Source: CAG-873 sp910578365
GTDB taxonomy: Bacteria > Bacteroidota > Bacteroidia > Bacteroidales > Muribaculaceae
NCBI GenBank assembly: GCA_951635545.1
Contig: OX620685.1
Coordinates: forward strand, 806,001-870,000
Length of the DNA: 64,000 nt
Direction: 5' to 3'
The notes beneath the pieces are model-generated. The model had not been told where the DNA came from. It saw nothing but the letters and a program-made list of their open reading frames with translations, and ran no database searches. The number at the start of each line of letters is the position of its first letter. The stretch's first letter is position 1. Positions 18,922 through 28,532 of this stretch are shown piece after piece. The position numbers and the translations under genes are program-made.

Positions 18922-19575
18922 CTATTCGAACCAATTGCCGGAACGCAACACATTCAGCAAAGTATTTCCGAGTGTGTTCATCTCGATGTGGGATTGGTTG
19001 CGCCATATTCCTCCCGGCTCGTTGTCAATAAGGCCGAGGTTGACGAATGTGTTTGAAGCATCCGACACGTCATCATGAGGCGTGGTGAATTCGGGTAGTC
19101 GGCGGAAATCGGCGACAAATCCTCTTTCCACAATTGAACAGAGTCGTAGCATGGTGTCAATGTCAATCATGCCCCTTGCCGCAGCTGCATAGATTATTCC
19201 CATCATCCGGGCTTTTTCCTTGCTTTCTGCTTTGTCGAGAACCGAAAGCATATACTCCGACACATCCTCGTCACGGTCGGTAATGGAGTCGAGAAAGGCA
19301 TCGATTTCCTCTTTCGAAGAGTTTCCCTTTACAGCACATAAGAATTTACCAAGTTTTTGGAAAAACCGACATGTGCTAAATGCCATATAGCTGTTGCCCA
19401 AAGCCTTGATAATCGAGCCTACAGGAAGACATGCCACACACTCGCCGACAGCCGCCAAGAGTGATGAGGCTGCATTGTCGGCCACTCCGGCGGCAACATC
19501 CGTAGCCTCATCAATCATGGTGAGCGTAAATTCACTACTTGCGTTGTGACGTACTATCTTGCTCAAGTCGCTCAT
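18922..19575 (-). CDS. hypothetical protein, not a typical capsule gene
   Basis: A 217-residue protein I do not recognise. It opens MSDLSKIVRHNASSEFTLTM, then has a small-residue and hydrophobic stretch (AASSLLAAVGECVACLPVG) and a helical body with KEEIDAFLDSITDRDEDVS. The C-terminal part (FVADFRRLPEF, SNTFVNLGLIDNEPGGI) looks like a folded domain. It has no glycosyltransferase or transport motifs. It sits in operon orientation between an SGNH-like gene and a pyruvyl-transferase-like gene, with 62-99 bp gaps on each side that are larger than elsewhere in the locus. Confidence 0.55.
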   Translation of the reverse strand: MSDLSKIVRHNASSEFTLTMIDEATDVAAGVADNAASSLLAAVGECVACLPVGSIIKALGNSYMAFSTCRFFQKLGKFLCAVKGNSSKEEIDAFLDSITDRDEDVSEYMLSVLDKAESKEKARMMGIIYAAAARGMIDIDTMLRLCSIVERGFVADFRRLPEFTTPHDDVSDASNTFVNLGLIDNEPGGIWRNQSHIEMNTLGNTLLNVLRSGNWFE

Positions 19576-19674
19576 TTGACAGTTTTATCATTAATAGGTT
19601 TCTACGGAGGAATAGCTTTTACTATTCTGCTTAGATGAATCTGAAAGTCTTTATGCTGTATTTCCGCGATATCT

Positions 19675-20613
19675 TTAGGCGTGGTATGAATTTATCTCGG
19701 ATTCCAACTTTAGCATGAACTTTTGAGAGCCGGTGTCGTTCAGGTAAAATGAATCGGCAAAATCAGAGGATTGGAAATCGCTGTTGTTCAGCATATCCAT
19801 AATCAAAGAGTTGTTTGTTCGTGCTATTGAGACAATCGGTTCTAGATATATCTGCTTGAACTTCGGCGTAAAGTATTTTGACAGGGCAGGATGCACCGGA
19901 GGTATTGCAATCGACACCTGTATTTGCCTTTCCTTGCAAAATGCAAAGATTTCGTTAATCAGACTGAGCCGTTTGTTGTGACCTTCAATCAGATGATTAG
20001 GGATTGAGGATTCTAGGTCGGTTATATTGAAATCTTTTTTCCACATCTCAATCCAATGTTCGGCATTGTGAACGTACTGTTCCGGAGTGGTCAACTGGCG
20101 TGGCTTAAATGGACCTTGAATTGGTTCATCCTTTAAGAGCCTTTTAATGGCTGTCTTTGTTGAACTTAGCAGAGGAGTCTCCATGACAAAGGCCACTTTT
20201 TTATAATCGGTAAATAATGAGCTGTCAAGTACACCAAAGAATCTGAATTCCTCCTTTGTGCCCGTCCATGGGGCTGTAAGCCCCGTGAATGGGCACAAAG
20301 GGATGCAAAGCATCCCTTTGGGCCCGAGGATGCTGAAAAAATTTTTGAAAATTTTGAAGCCCAGTTCCATCGATTGAGGCTTTCCAGCCCAGTTAAGCCC
20401 CTTCAAATTCGAGTACTTGTAATTAAAGGCAGTGATAGCGCTCGAGCTGCCTATGTTTACAATGTTGAAGTTGCGTTCGGAATGCGACCGATACCACTCA
20501 TTGGTAGGATACAATTCTTTGTCAACAAGCTGGTTTTTATACCAGTTTGTCCGCTTTATTCTTTCATTTAGCAGGTTAATCAGCCTGCATTTTATAGTTT
20601 GAATTATTCTCAT
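19675..20613 (-). CDS. SGNH-hydrolase-like hypothetical protein
   Basis: A 312-residue protein. FNIVNIGSSSAITAFN near residue 53 resembles SGNH block I, and SDFADSFYLNDTGSQKF at the C-terminus resembles block V. The expected His of Asp-x-x-His is a Tyr here, so hydrolase or acyltransferase activity is doubtful. No signal peptide is seen. It starts 1 bp after the aldo/keto reductase stop. Possibly a capsule modification protein; family membership is uncertain. Confidence 0.55.
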   Translation of the reverse strand: MRIIQTIKCRLINLLNERIKRTNWYKNQLVDKELYPTNEWYRSHSERNFNIVNIGSSSAITAFNYKYSNLKGLNWAGKPQSMELGFKIFKNFFSILGPKGMLCIPLCPFTGLTAPWTGTKEEFRFFGVLDSSLFTDYKKVAFVMETPLLSSTKTAIKRLLKDEPIQGPFKPRQLTTPEQYVHNAEHWIEMWKKDFNITDLESSIPNHLIEGHNKRLSLINEIFAFCKERQIQVSIAIPPVHPALSKYFTPKFKQIYLEPIVSIARTNNSLIMDMLNNSDFQSSDFADSFYLNDTGSQKFMLKLESEINSYHA

Positions 20614-20614
20614 T

Positions 20615-21454
20615 TCAGTAACCCGGGCAGTTAGTTGACTCCACGTGATATTTATAATCCATATTCAGCGAATCAATTTTAGACATTTCCAATTCAGACA
20701 ATTCAAAATCAAATATCTGAATGTTTTCCTTAAATCGTGCCGGATTATAGGTTTTGAATACAGGAATAGAGCCATGCTGAATATGCCAGCGCAGGATTAT
20801 CTGACCTACGGATTTTGTGTATTTCTCTCCGAGCCTTTTCAAAAATTCATTATCCTTTAACGGCGGCATTAGGCGGCAAAGCGGCGCATATGCTTCAAGT
20901 GTGATATCCCATTTTGAGTGAATCTGTCGAAGCTGCTGAATTGTGCGGAGAGGGTGAAATTCAACCTGATTTACCATGGGCATAAGTTCCGGCGCAGAAT
21001 CGGCAAGGGCAACCAGATGCCGGGAATCATAGTTGGCGACCCCTATGGCCCGAACCTTATCGGTAGAGGAGTATATTTCAATCATTTTGCGCCATGTTTG
21101 AATAAAGTAGCCGGGATATGGCCAGTGCATCAGATACAAATCGATGTAATCGGTCTTCAGATTTCTTAATGAGAGTTCGACCTCTCCTTTTATATCTCCT
21201 TTGACTTGTTGGCTATTGCCTATTTTCGTGGTGATAAACACATCTTCTCTACCGAGCCCTGTAATTGCGAGCGATTCCTTGACAGCATCGCCTACAACAT
21301 CCTCGGAGCCGTAATCTCGGGCCGTATCAAACGCCCTGAATCCTGCTTCGATTGCCGAAACGAGTATTTTTACCAGCTCGTTCTTTTTCATCCAATTCGT
21401 CCCGATGGCCATGTGAGGCAGTGTGTAACCGTTTGAAAGAGTTTTGTCAAGCAT
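20615..21454 (-). CDS. aldo/keto reductase
   Basis: A 279-residue NADPH-dependent (beta/alpha)8-barrel oxidoreductase. The catalytic Asp and Tyr are in FDTARDYGSEDVVG, Lys in VFITTKIG, and His in LYLMHWPYPG. The C-terminal LRWHIQHGSIPVFKT is the usual cofactor region. Length is normal. It lies in the capsule operon, overlapping the flippase gene by 8 bp, so it may make a precursor sugar or a polyol substituent; the substrate is unknown. Confidence 0.9.
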   Translation of the reverse strand: MLDKTLSNGYTLPHMAIGTNWMKKNELVKILVSAIEAGFRAFDTARDYGSEDVVGDAVKESLAITGLGREDVFITTKIGNSQQVKGDIKGEVELSLRNLKTDYIDLYLMHWPYPGYFIQTWRKMIEIYSSTDKVRAIGVANYDSRHLVALADSAPELMPMVNQVEFHPLRTIQQLRQIHSKWDITLEAYAPLCRLMPPLKDNEFLKRLGEKYTKSVGQIILRWHIQHGSIPVFKTYNPARFKENIQIFDFELSELEMSKIDSLNMDYKYHVESTNCPGY

Positions 21455-22988
21455 GATGAAGGAACTTGTTTCGTATAAATTTTATTATCTGCGCACGATT
21501 TCCGGTATTCAATCCCAGAACCCACACTGTGACTGCCACGCTGATGAGGCAGACGCATCCGCTTTCAATTGCTGTCAGCAGATTGCATGACGGATAATAA
21601 ATGTTTATTATCCCGGGTACTATGGCGGAAATGACCGCAATCAGAGAGCATCGGCCATGAACGCTCAACAGATAGTCCGTAATGTTGAAATCCACATATT
21701 TCTTTAATATGAACACACTGATGAACTCGGTTAAAAGGATGTCAATGAAAGTTATCCAAAATACCGAAGTCGGGCCAAAGCCGCATTTCAGGAATATATA
21801 TGCGATCGGAAATACCAGGACCAGAATCGTTCCTATAATTATATTGGGCCATTTGAGTTTTCCAAGAGCATGAAACACCATTGTGCGAGGTGATTTCAAA
21901 ATCTGCACAAGCGAAATCAAAAGAATAATCTGTATGAAGGGAACTGTATAATCGGGATATTTCCCAAGCCACAATTGGAGGAGCACCGGGGCGTTTATCA
22001 TTACGGGCAGCACAAGAATCCACAATAGATAAAATCCCATGCAGGATCCTTGCTTCATCAGTGATATCATCTCCGACACTTTCCCCTCTCCATAAAGTTT
22101 TATTATCTGTGGGCGGATAGCTGTGAGGAAATTCCCTGAGAACTGCTGTGTTATTCCCTGCACCGAGTAAGCCAGCGACCGCGCGGCATTGACTGCTGGA
22201 CCGAAGAAAAGATTGAGCAGTATGTTCAATCCCTGCCCTTGCGCCAACACGGAAATGTTGCCAATCAAGTCGCTACTGACAAAACCGAAAACACTACGGT
22301 AAAGCGAATAGTCTTTGACGATGTGCAAGTCAGTGCCGTGATAGTGATTCCTCACATACACGCGATAAAAAATATTTATACCGATTTGAATTGCCAGTCC
22401 GAGCAGTGCCCATGTAAGGAGTTTGGGACCTGGTAAAATCAATAGGAGGTAAACTATCAACAGGCGCAGCACAACCTCGGCCATGCCTACATAGGCGTAA
22501 AGCTTCATGTTTTCATGCGCTATAATCATTGATGAATATGGCACGAGTGTTATGCCGAATAGGGTTGAGATAATCGAAATCTGATAAACCCAGAAAGCGA
22601 CTGTTTCCTGCCCGGCAGGTATTACTATCTTGTTAAGCAGAAACCACAGCCCAACCGTTTCTCCAAGCACAAGAACAACTAATGCGATTGCCGCATGAGA
22701 AGCGAAGAGCACATTGAATATTTTATTCAGTTGCACGAAGTCCTTGCGGCCAAGTTCTATGGTTATATAGCGGGAAGATGCACCATTCATAGCACCGTTG
22801 AGAAAGGTGAACATGGTGACGATTCCACCGATAACACCATACAGGCCATAATCATCAAAACCGAGGGTTTCAAGCACGACACGCGAGGTGAAGAGCGATA
22901 CAACCATCGAGATCGCCATCCTCGAATACAGCAGCATTGTATTTTTCGCGAGTCGTTTGTTCCTTTCGTCCATTGCGTTGTAAGCCAA
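21447..22988 (-). CDS. Wzx-type polysaccharide flippase
   Basis: A 513-residue membrane protein with about 12-14 helices, of the MATE/MVF-like oligosaccharide flippase group. It starts with the cytoplasmic RNKRLAKNTMLLYSRMAIS and MVVSLFTSRVVLETLGFDDY, which is the family opening. It would move lipid-linked repeat units across the inner membrane for Wzy-type polymerisation, matching the EpsG-type polymerase at the window edge. It lies 27 bp after the FrhB-like fusion gene. Confidence 0.9.
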   Translation of the reverse strand: MAYNAMDERNKRLAKNTMLLYSRMAISMVVSLFTSRVVLETLGFDDYGLYGVIGGIVTMFTFLNGAMNGASSRYITIELGRKDFVQLNKIFNVLFASHAAIALVVLVLGETVGLWFLLNKIVIPAGQETVAFWVYQISIISTLFGITLVPYSSMIIAHENMKLYAYVGMAEVVLRLLIVYLLLILPGPKLLTWALLGLAIQIGINIFYRVYVRNHYHGTDLHIVKDYSLYRSVFGFVSSDLIGNISVLAQGQGLNILLNLFFGPAVNAARSLAYSVQGITQQFSGNFLTAIRPQIIKLYGEGKVSEMISLMKQGSCMGFYLLWILVLPVMINAPVLLQLWLGKYPDYTVPFIQIILLISLVQILKSPRTMVFHALGKLKWPNIIIGTILVLVFPIAYIFLKCGFGPTSVFWITFIDILLTEFISVFILKKYVDFNITDYLLSVHGRCSLIAVISAIVPGIINIYYPSCNLLTAIESGCVCLISVAVTVWVLGLNTGNRAQIIKFIRNKFLHHA

Positions 22989-23015
22989 AAGCCGATTAGG
23001 TTGTAACCATGGATA

Positions 23016-24857
23016 TTAGAACCATTCGATGCCCAACTTGATTACCTTTGCAGGTGATCCGACAGCGAGAGAATGCGGAGGGATGTCACGTGTGACAACA
23101 GAATTCGCGCCAATCACAGATCCTTCTCCTATATTTACCCCGGGCATAATAGAGCATCCGGTGCAGAGCCATACCCGATTGCCGATATGTACCGGCGCGG
23201 AATTATGGTAAGAAGGGGAAACAATGACATGAGAACCGTTCCAATCGCGAATGGAAACATTACGGCCAATCCTAACACCCTCGCCTATTGTAATCTCCTG
23301 CGAGCACATGATAGTCAGACCAATATTGGCAGCCCCGTTGTGAATTGTGAGTCGGCCTCCTCGAATAATTTCGATGTAGCACCCATTTTTTAAGAGGTAG
23401 GGGGCTTCAGCAGAGCCATAGCGGTCCCGATGACCTTTTAGAACATTTAGTTCTGAATCTTTACCCATTACCAGACATCCCGGCAGACGCAATTTTTTAA
23501 CAGGACGGAATCCCAGGGTAATAGGAAACTCAATATTGATTTTGGCAGACGGGTGGATATCTGTCACCGTTCCGGGTTCGGGATATATTAACCTGCCCTC
23601 AGCAAAAGAGGACGAAGTATTCGCACGACTGTTGATTTGATAGAATCTGAGCCAATTTTTGATATCAAAACCCCATATACCTTTGATCTTTCGGATTGTA
23701 GACATAAAAATTCTGAGGCCAGACCTTTTTAAGGAAGTATTTTTGCGTGGCGGAAAATACTTTTTTACGACATCATCAAATGTCCCCTTGTCGAGATCCT
23801 CGAAGAATTCTTTCCGGTCGATTTTAGCCGGTTCAATATTGGTGAATAATGCTTTGTTTCCTCCAAAAGCAGCGTTCAACGGTAACTCGACATACTCGAA
23901 TCGACTCTTTACATCTTCAAAGTATTTTTTACCCTTCTCGGAATTCAGTAGAATTAACGATGTTCCCGCATTATTGTCGAGATTTGGCGCGTAATTTTCG
24001 ATACCCCAAAAATCGCCGATGGTAATGTCTGATATTCGTGGAAATCCCTTGAACACACATTCATAACACGATGGACGGCAATATACATTAGTATGGTAGC
24101 CACGGCGGAAATCATCCTCCATCAGGACTCCGTTATAAACCTGCCCGTCGGCAAAAGTCACTTTGCGCGTGAGGTTTCTCCAACCCAGCTCCTTGCTTTT
24201 GGCTTTGATTTTGACTATCTGACTGCCATGGGAGGCTTCAAGGGAGTCAAGGTATTTTCTGTAGACTTTCGGGGAGTTTACACCCCTACAAATAAAATCT
24301 ACAATAATAAGATTTTCATAGTCCTTTCTAAGGAAGCTCCTTAATGCCGTCATTTGGCACGGTGTGCCACAGACAAGTACCTTTACTCCTTTTTCGAGAT
24401 ATTCCTTGACCTTTGTATAATATCCCTCTGCATAACTCTCTAAGTATTTCGAACTTCTAAGTCGATCCAAATCCTCCGGATTATCAGAAATGAAATTCTC
24501 CACATGAAAATCATCCGCATAGACCGCACCACCAACCGCGCCGCCCTGCTCATATATATAGTGTGCGAACGCGCTGAATGCTCCTCCCGATGTGCTATTC
24601 CATCGTTCGTACATATTGCGGCTGACAGCGGCTATGGCATGCTTGGGCTCTTTGAAATCGTTTTTTTTTAGTTTGGCGATGTTTATGTCCGGGCATATCC
24701 TTGTGCATAACTCACAGTTTATGCACGTGTCCTCATTAACAACCGGATACCAAAATCCCTCTATATCGATTTTGAAACTAATGGCTTTTGTGGGACAAAT
24801 ATCACCACACGCATTACAGCCGCTACATTCCGATTTTGGGAGTCTATCTACAGGCAT
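23016..24857 (-). CDS. FrhB-like iron-sulfur protein fused to a hexapeptide acyltransferase
   Basis: A 613-residue two-part protein. The N-terminus carries two 4Fe-4S cysteine clusters (CSGCNACGDICP and CINCELCTRICP), followed by the coenzyme F420 hydrogenase beta-subunit-like domain (GGAVYADDFHVENF, VLVCGTPCQMTAL, GDFWGIENYAP). From about residue 460 it turns into a left-handed beta-helix acyltransferase (EITIGEGVRIGRNVSI, VWLCTGCSIMPGVNIG, GSPAKVIKLG). FrhB-like proteins in capsule loci are usually separate genes of about 400 residues and are poorly characterised. The fusion suggests that redox and acetyl transfer act on the same sugar. Confidence 0.85.
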   Translation of the reverse strand: MPVDRLPKSECSGCNACGDICPTKAISFKIDIEGFWYPVVNEDTCINCELCTRICPDINIAKLKKNDFKEPKHAIAAVSRNMYERWNSTSGGAFSAFAHYIYEQGGAVGGAVYADDFHVENFISDNPEDLDRLRSSKYLESYAEGYYTKVKEYLEKGVKVLVCGTPCQMTALRSFLRKDYENLIIVDFICRGVNSPKVYRKYLDSLEASHGSQIVKIKAKSKELGWRNLTRKVTFADGQVYNGVLMEDDFRRGYHTNVYCRPSCYECVFKGFPRISDITIGDFWGIENYAPNLDNNAGTSLILLNSEKGKKYFEDVKSRFEYVELPLNAAFGGNKALFTNIEPAKIDRKEFFEDLDKGTFDDVVKKYFPPRKNTSLKRSGLRIFMSTIRKIKGIWGFDIKNWLRFYQINSRANTSSSFAEGRLIYPEPGTVTDIHPSAKINIEFPITLGFRPVKKLRLPGCLVMGKDSELNVLKGHRDRYGSAEAPYLLKNGCYIEIIRGGRLTIHNGAANIGLTIMCSQEITIGEGVRIGRNVSIRDWNGSHVIVSPSYHNSAPVHIGNRVWLCTGCSIMPGVNIGEGSVIGANSVVTRDIPPHSLAVGSPAKVIKLGIEWF

Positions 24858-24941
24858 AGCAATTTCTTGGTCAATTGATACTAAATAGTATTTTCTTAAA
24901 TCTGTACGATTGAGAATTAGAGCACACTACTACATTGAATT

Positions 24942-26786
24942 TTATCTCAGTGGAGGCATTTGAGAACGAATGGGGGCGAGGAGGTAGCGCAGTGGAGTGT
25001 AAAAGTAGGTGGACAGGCGGGTGAGAAAGCGTAGCCGGGGGCTGGCAATGGAGGCGCCCCAAAGGGAGCGATTGGTTCGGAGGTGGTCCTGGATGGTTTG
25101 GATGCGCCTATCGCGCGGGGTGCCTGAGCGCAGGGCGGTGTAAAGGAGCCAGCAGTAGCAATAGAGTTGCTTCTGCCTGGCGGCGGCGAGGAGGGTTGGC
25201 CTGGCGGCGGCGGTTTCGGCTACTATGGTGTCCCACACAAGGCGCAGCGAGTAGGTGGCGTCGGAAAAAGATGAGTTTGTTATGCTGGCGGGGTTGTCAC
25301 TGTAATGGTATGGCCGGCAGTTTGTCAGGCCGATGCGGCGGGCCTTGTTGATCAGCCGCCAGGTCATGAGGCCGTCTTCGCCGTACAGAACCCGGGAATC
25401 GAATTCAAGCTGTTTTATCACTGAAGACCGTACCATCTTGGTCCACATGGCCGAAGAAAGCTCCATAGTCGAAAGGAAGCGCGCCACGGCGTGTTCCCTA
25501 TTCATTATTTCAATGTCTTTGTCGGTGGTGGTTTGGCCTACCCTGCCGCAAAATGTTATGTCGAGGCTATAGCTTTCGGCGTATTCCAACAGGCATTCTA
25601 TCGCATTAGGCTCTACCCAGTCGTCGGCGTCGACAAAATATATGTATTCGCCTGCGGCGAGGCTGAGCAGTCGGTTTCGGGCCGAGGCTATGCCGCCATG
25701 CGGCTGCAAGTCAATGCTTATGCGGCGGTCGGAATAGCTTTCTGCTATCTGCAACGAGTTGTCGTCCGATCCATCGTCAAGAATAATTATCTCTATGTCG
25801 GCGAAGGTCTGCGTCAGGATACTGTCTATACACCGTTTGAGGTATTTTTCGACATTGTAAACCGGGACGAGGACCGATACTTTTGGCGGCAATTTATATA
25901 TATGCTGTCTGTTTCTGATAAAGTAATAGAGTTTGCCAATCGGACCAAGTGGGCTGAGCAGTCTTATGAGCCATTCATACTTTCCGCTATGTTCCGCCGC
26001 GTTTCCATTAACGCCGGCCATGGAGCGGAACGCTACATAGCGCAGGGCCGCGCCGATGGCCGCCTTGAGTGTGGTGGCTTGATTAATGCGCTGTGAATGA
26101 TAGAGCATGAACCCAACCGGATTCTGGCACAGCAGCGTGTGGATGTTTTGGGTTAACCCATCGGACTGGTACTCACAATATGACAACACCTTATTCACTA
26201 TAGCAAAGCCATAGTCGATACTTAGGCGTGAGAACATGACGCTTTCGGTCATAAACAGTTCTCCTTCGACAGTGGGAAACGGATACTGCCTTGCCACATC
26301 GGTTTTGAGTATTATGCAGCGCTCACCCGTGCACATCACCTCCTCATATTTTGCATTGTCACCTGCCGCCAAAACTTTTCCGGACATTTCCCGGCCATAT
26401 ATGTTGCCGTTTGCATCTGCTTTCAAAGCAATCATGCCGCATATTTTCTTGTCGCACCGCACTATCGGCATATATTCCTCAATCATATCTACGGCCTTGT
26501 CGGGCAGCCAATCATCCGAGTCAAGAGTCAGCATCAGCTCTCCTCGGGCGAGAAGCAGGGCCATATTGTATGCACGATGCTTGCCTCCGCGAGGCTGCCG
26601 GTAATACCTGATCGGAAACGGCACCTTCCGTGCAAATTCAGCAATAATCTCCGGTGTATCGTCCTCCGATCCGTCGTCGACAACCAGCCATTCAATATCA
26701 GTACGTTTCTGGCGTACAATACTTTCGAATATTCTTGGGAGTAGTCCGGCACGATTGAGTGTCGAAGTAAATACAGTTAGCAACAT
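24942..26786 (-). CDS. bifunctional GT2 glycosyltransferase (two GT-A domains)
   Basis: A 614-residue protein with two complete GT2 catalytic domains. Domain 1 (residues 1 to about 250) has TVFTSTLNRAGLLPRIF, VVDDGSEDDT and LTLDSDDWLPD. Domain 2 (from about residue 300) has VSVLVPVYNVEKYLKRC, ILDDGSDDNSLQ and YFVDADDWVEPN. Each carries its own DXD, so both may be active. It is GC-rich compared with genes further downstream. It is the first enzyme gene after upxY in the locus. Confidence 0.9.
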   Translation of the reverse strand: MLLTVFTSTLNRAGLLPRIFESIVRQKRTDIEWLVVDDGSEDDTPEIIAEFARKVPFPIRYYRQPRGGKHRAYNMALLLARGELMLTLDSDDWLPDKAVDMIEEYMPIVRCDKKICGMIALKADANGNIYGREMSGKVLAAGDNAKYEEVMCTGERCIILKTDVARQYPFPTVEGELFMTESVMFSRLSIDYGFAIVNKVLSYCEYQSDGLTQNIHTLLCQNPVGFMLYHSQRINQATTLKAAIGAALRYVAFRSMAGVNGNAAEHSGKYEWLIRLLSPLGPIGKLYYFIRNRQHIYKLPPKVSVLVPVYNVEKYLKRCIDSILTQTFADIEIIILDDGSDDNSLQIAESYSDRRISIDLQPHGGIASARNRLLSLAAGEYIYFVDADDWVEPNAIECLLEYAESYSLDITFCGRVGQTTTDKDIEIMNREHAVARFLSTMELSSAMWTKMVRSSVIKQLEFDSRVLYGEDGLMTWRLINKARRIGLTNCRPYHYSDNPASITNSSFSDATYSLRLVWDTIVAETAAARPTLLAAARQKQLYCYCWLLYTALRSGTPRDRRIQTIQDHLRTNRSLWGASIASPRLRFLTRLSTYFYTPLRYLLAPIRSQMPPLR

Positions 26787-27304
26787 ACTGAAGATTGGTG
26801 GGCCTGAAAATTTACGTGCTAGTCAGCGAAAGCCGTCATAGAGATGGTTACTGCTAAATGATGTAAAATTTATATTGAGGTTTATTAAAATTTGGATTGC
26901 AGACCGATAGTTTCGGGCTTCAGTCTGACATAGGCTGTTTCGCTGTGGACTATCTTAAGGAAAAAAATCCCTTAAAGTAGTTCAACACTACGATTTCAGG
27001 CACGTGGCGATGTTTTCAATGTATCAGAATATTTGTCGGGATGAATCGAGATATCTCTATGATTTCTCTCCATCAACTCTCCGTGCGAATGGTGCCCGGA
27101 GCGAGCAAAGCGTATATATCCTTTCGAAGTCTGCCGGTTGACCCTTGGCTTTGAAGTGGATGTCGTTGCCAAATTGTATTTTGGTTCAGTACAGCTGCTC
27201 ACCGCCGGTAGAGAGAGGCCGTAGGATCCAAGCCGCCAATGAGAGAGTCGAGGAAGAGTTGCAGACATCGACCTGCTTTATATCGAGGAAAAGATTCTCC
27301 TTCG
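26787..27304 (-). other. 518-bp gap between upxY and the first enzyme gene
   Basis: No convincing gene is seen. A 90-codon frame at 26996-27268 lacks family features and looks accidental or relic. On the minus strand, near 26957-26985, a TTAAGG/CCTTAA imperfect hairpin surrounds an AT-rich loop. A UpxZ gene, common after UpxY in Bacteroides, is not found here. The region would be transcribed leader, the kind of place where a NusG paralogue could act. Confidence 0.45.
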
Positions 27305-27904
27305 CTATTTAATCAGCTCAACATCAACAGTGTCAATCGTCAACTTTGCGCTGCCCAACAAGCCAATGACAACAGATAGTTCGCTATGCCGGTCGTCTAC
27401 TACCTGAACTTCTCCTTCAAGGCCTTTAAGATTGCCTCTTATGACCCTGATTTTGTCACCTTGTCTATATATGCATGGTGTAAATGTGACCGGAGTGTCA
27501 GAGTTACCCACCATGAACTGAAGGGTTCTTATCTGGCTGTCAGGAATTATAGCAAGCGGCTTGTTCAATCCTTCTGGTGACGAGCCTGCCCGATTTGTCA
27601 AGAAACGAATTATGAACGGTAACGAAACCACCTCCCTTCTGACTGCTTCAGTGCAGTGGATAAAAACAAGCGATGGAATAACAACCCTGTCAACTATCGC
27701 ACGCTTGCCATTACGCCAGATGCGTATCTCTTTTTGGATAGGCACGTAACACTCGTATCCGAGTTTTAGCATCCTTTCCAACACCGCTTTTTCCGTGTTG
27801 TTCTTAACTACTGCAACGAACCAGTTAGATTTTGCTACGCCTACGGCGCTGCCAACGCCCGAGGGCACTGTCACAACGCTATTGGTTTCGTTTCTAGCAC
27901 TCAT
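27305..27904 (-). CDS. UpxY-type NusG-like transcription antiterminator
   Basis: A 199-residue NusG paralogue. NWFVAVVKNNTEKAVLERM to FIIRFLTNR is the NGN domain, and DKIRVIRGNLKGLEGEVQVV is the KOW motif. UpxY proteins are encoded first in Bacteroides capsule operons and prevent premature termination in their own leader, allowing only one capsule locus to be expressed well. Position (first gene, followed by a long leader) fits. The 30-residue N-terminal extension is less conserved. Control by an invertible promoter is suggested by the inverted repeats just upstream. Confidence 0.92.
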   Translation of the reverse strand: MSARNETNSVVTVPSGVGSAVGVAKSNWFVAVVKNNTEKAVLERMLKLGYECYVPIQKEIRIWRNGKRAIVDRVVIPSLVFIHCTEAVRREVVSLPFIIRFLTNRAGSSPEGLNKPLAIIPDSQIRTLQFMVGNSDTPVTFTPCIYRQGDKIRVIRGNLKGLEGEVQVVDDRHSELSVVIGLLGSAKLTIDTVDVELIK

Positions 27905-27932
27905 CTAATGTCAATGAATACAGGCTATTGAT

Positions 27933-27953
27933 CAGTATCTCTTGTTTAGAGAT
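27933..27953. repeat. left 21-bp inverted repeat of putative invertible promoter
   Basis: This 21-bp sequence, itself partly palindromic (ATCTCT...AGAGAT), has an exact inverted partner at 29765-29785. It lies in the upxY leader, 29 bp before the start codon. The layout matches sites used by Mpi-like serine recombinases at Bacteroides capsule promoters. Confidence 0.75.
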
Positions 27954-27965
27954 ACTTACGATGCT

Positions 27966-27974
27966 GCAAAGTTA
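27966..27974 (-). promoter_or_regulatory. -7 box of the upxY promoter
   Basis: On the minus strand the sequence is TAACTTTGC, a perfect Bacteroidetes TAnnTTTG -7 element pointing at upxY. The IS3 element starts 5 bp upstream, so the native -33 element is gone. Within the IS end, TTTT sits 17 bp upstream of the box and might substitute weakly. Confidence 0.7.
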
Positions 27975-28029
27975 CAAATTGTCTAGTCCGGAAAAGTGTT
28001 GACCGTCAGATTCAACATTTTTTAGTAAA

Positions 28030-28530
28030 ATGTGTGAAGAAAACAAAAAATTCTGGGACGAATCTCAGATTTCGGCAATCAATGCCTGGCACAGCAGCGG
28101 AAAAAGTTTCAGTCAGATTGACGAGGAATACAATTTTGCGGTCGGGACATTGTTTACAATAGTAAATGCAATCCCGGACTATCGCGGCACACGGTCAAGC
28201 ATCAGCAAATGGCTGCGCCGCATGACGGGAGCATTAATTCCCGGCTCCGGATGCCGGACAACAAAGGCCATATCGTCCCTGGCAACTCCGGCACAAACGA
28301 CAAAAAAGAAAGGAATGACAAAGAAAACCTCTCCCACTACCAGGCTCACGGATACCGAGCAGACCATACTGGATCTAACACGCAAGTTAAACGCCGCCAC
28401 CAGAAAGATAGAGAAACTGGAGGCTGACAGGAAAAAGGCAGAGCTGCGTGAAGAGTTCCAGAGTGGTGTCATCGCCGAATACAAGAAGCTTGTAAAGCCT
28501 GCGCAGTCAAAAAAATCAACTACCAAGTAG
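28030..28530 (+). CDS. IS3 OrfA, copy A
   Basis: A 166-residue protein with an N-terminal helix-turn-helix (FWDESQISAINAWHSSGKSF) and a C-terminal coiled coil (TILDLTRKLNAATRKIEKLE). It binds the element ends. A run of seven A at 28509-28515 near its end allows a -1 frameshift into OrfB, whose frame is open across the junction, to make the OrfAB transposase. Confidence 0.85.
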   Translation: MCEENKKFWDESQISAINAWHSSGKSFSQIDEEYNFAVGTLFTIVNAIPDYRGTRSSISKWLRRMTGALIPGSGCRTTKAISSLATPAQTTKKKGMTKKTSPTTRLTDTEQTILDLTRKLNAATRKIEKLEADRKKAELREEFQSGVIAEYKKLVKPAQSKKSTTK

Positions 28531-28532
28531 CC

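Noticed and set aside
26996..27268. 90-codon frame in the upxY leader
   Set aside because: No recognisable domain; Ser/Arg-rich composition as in chance frames.
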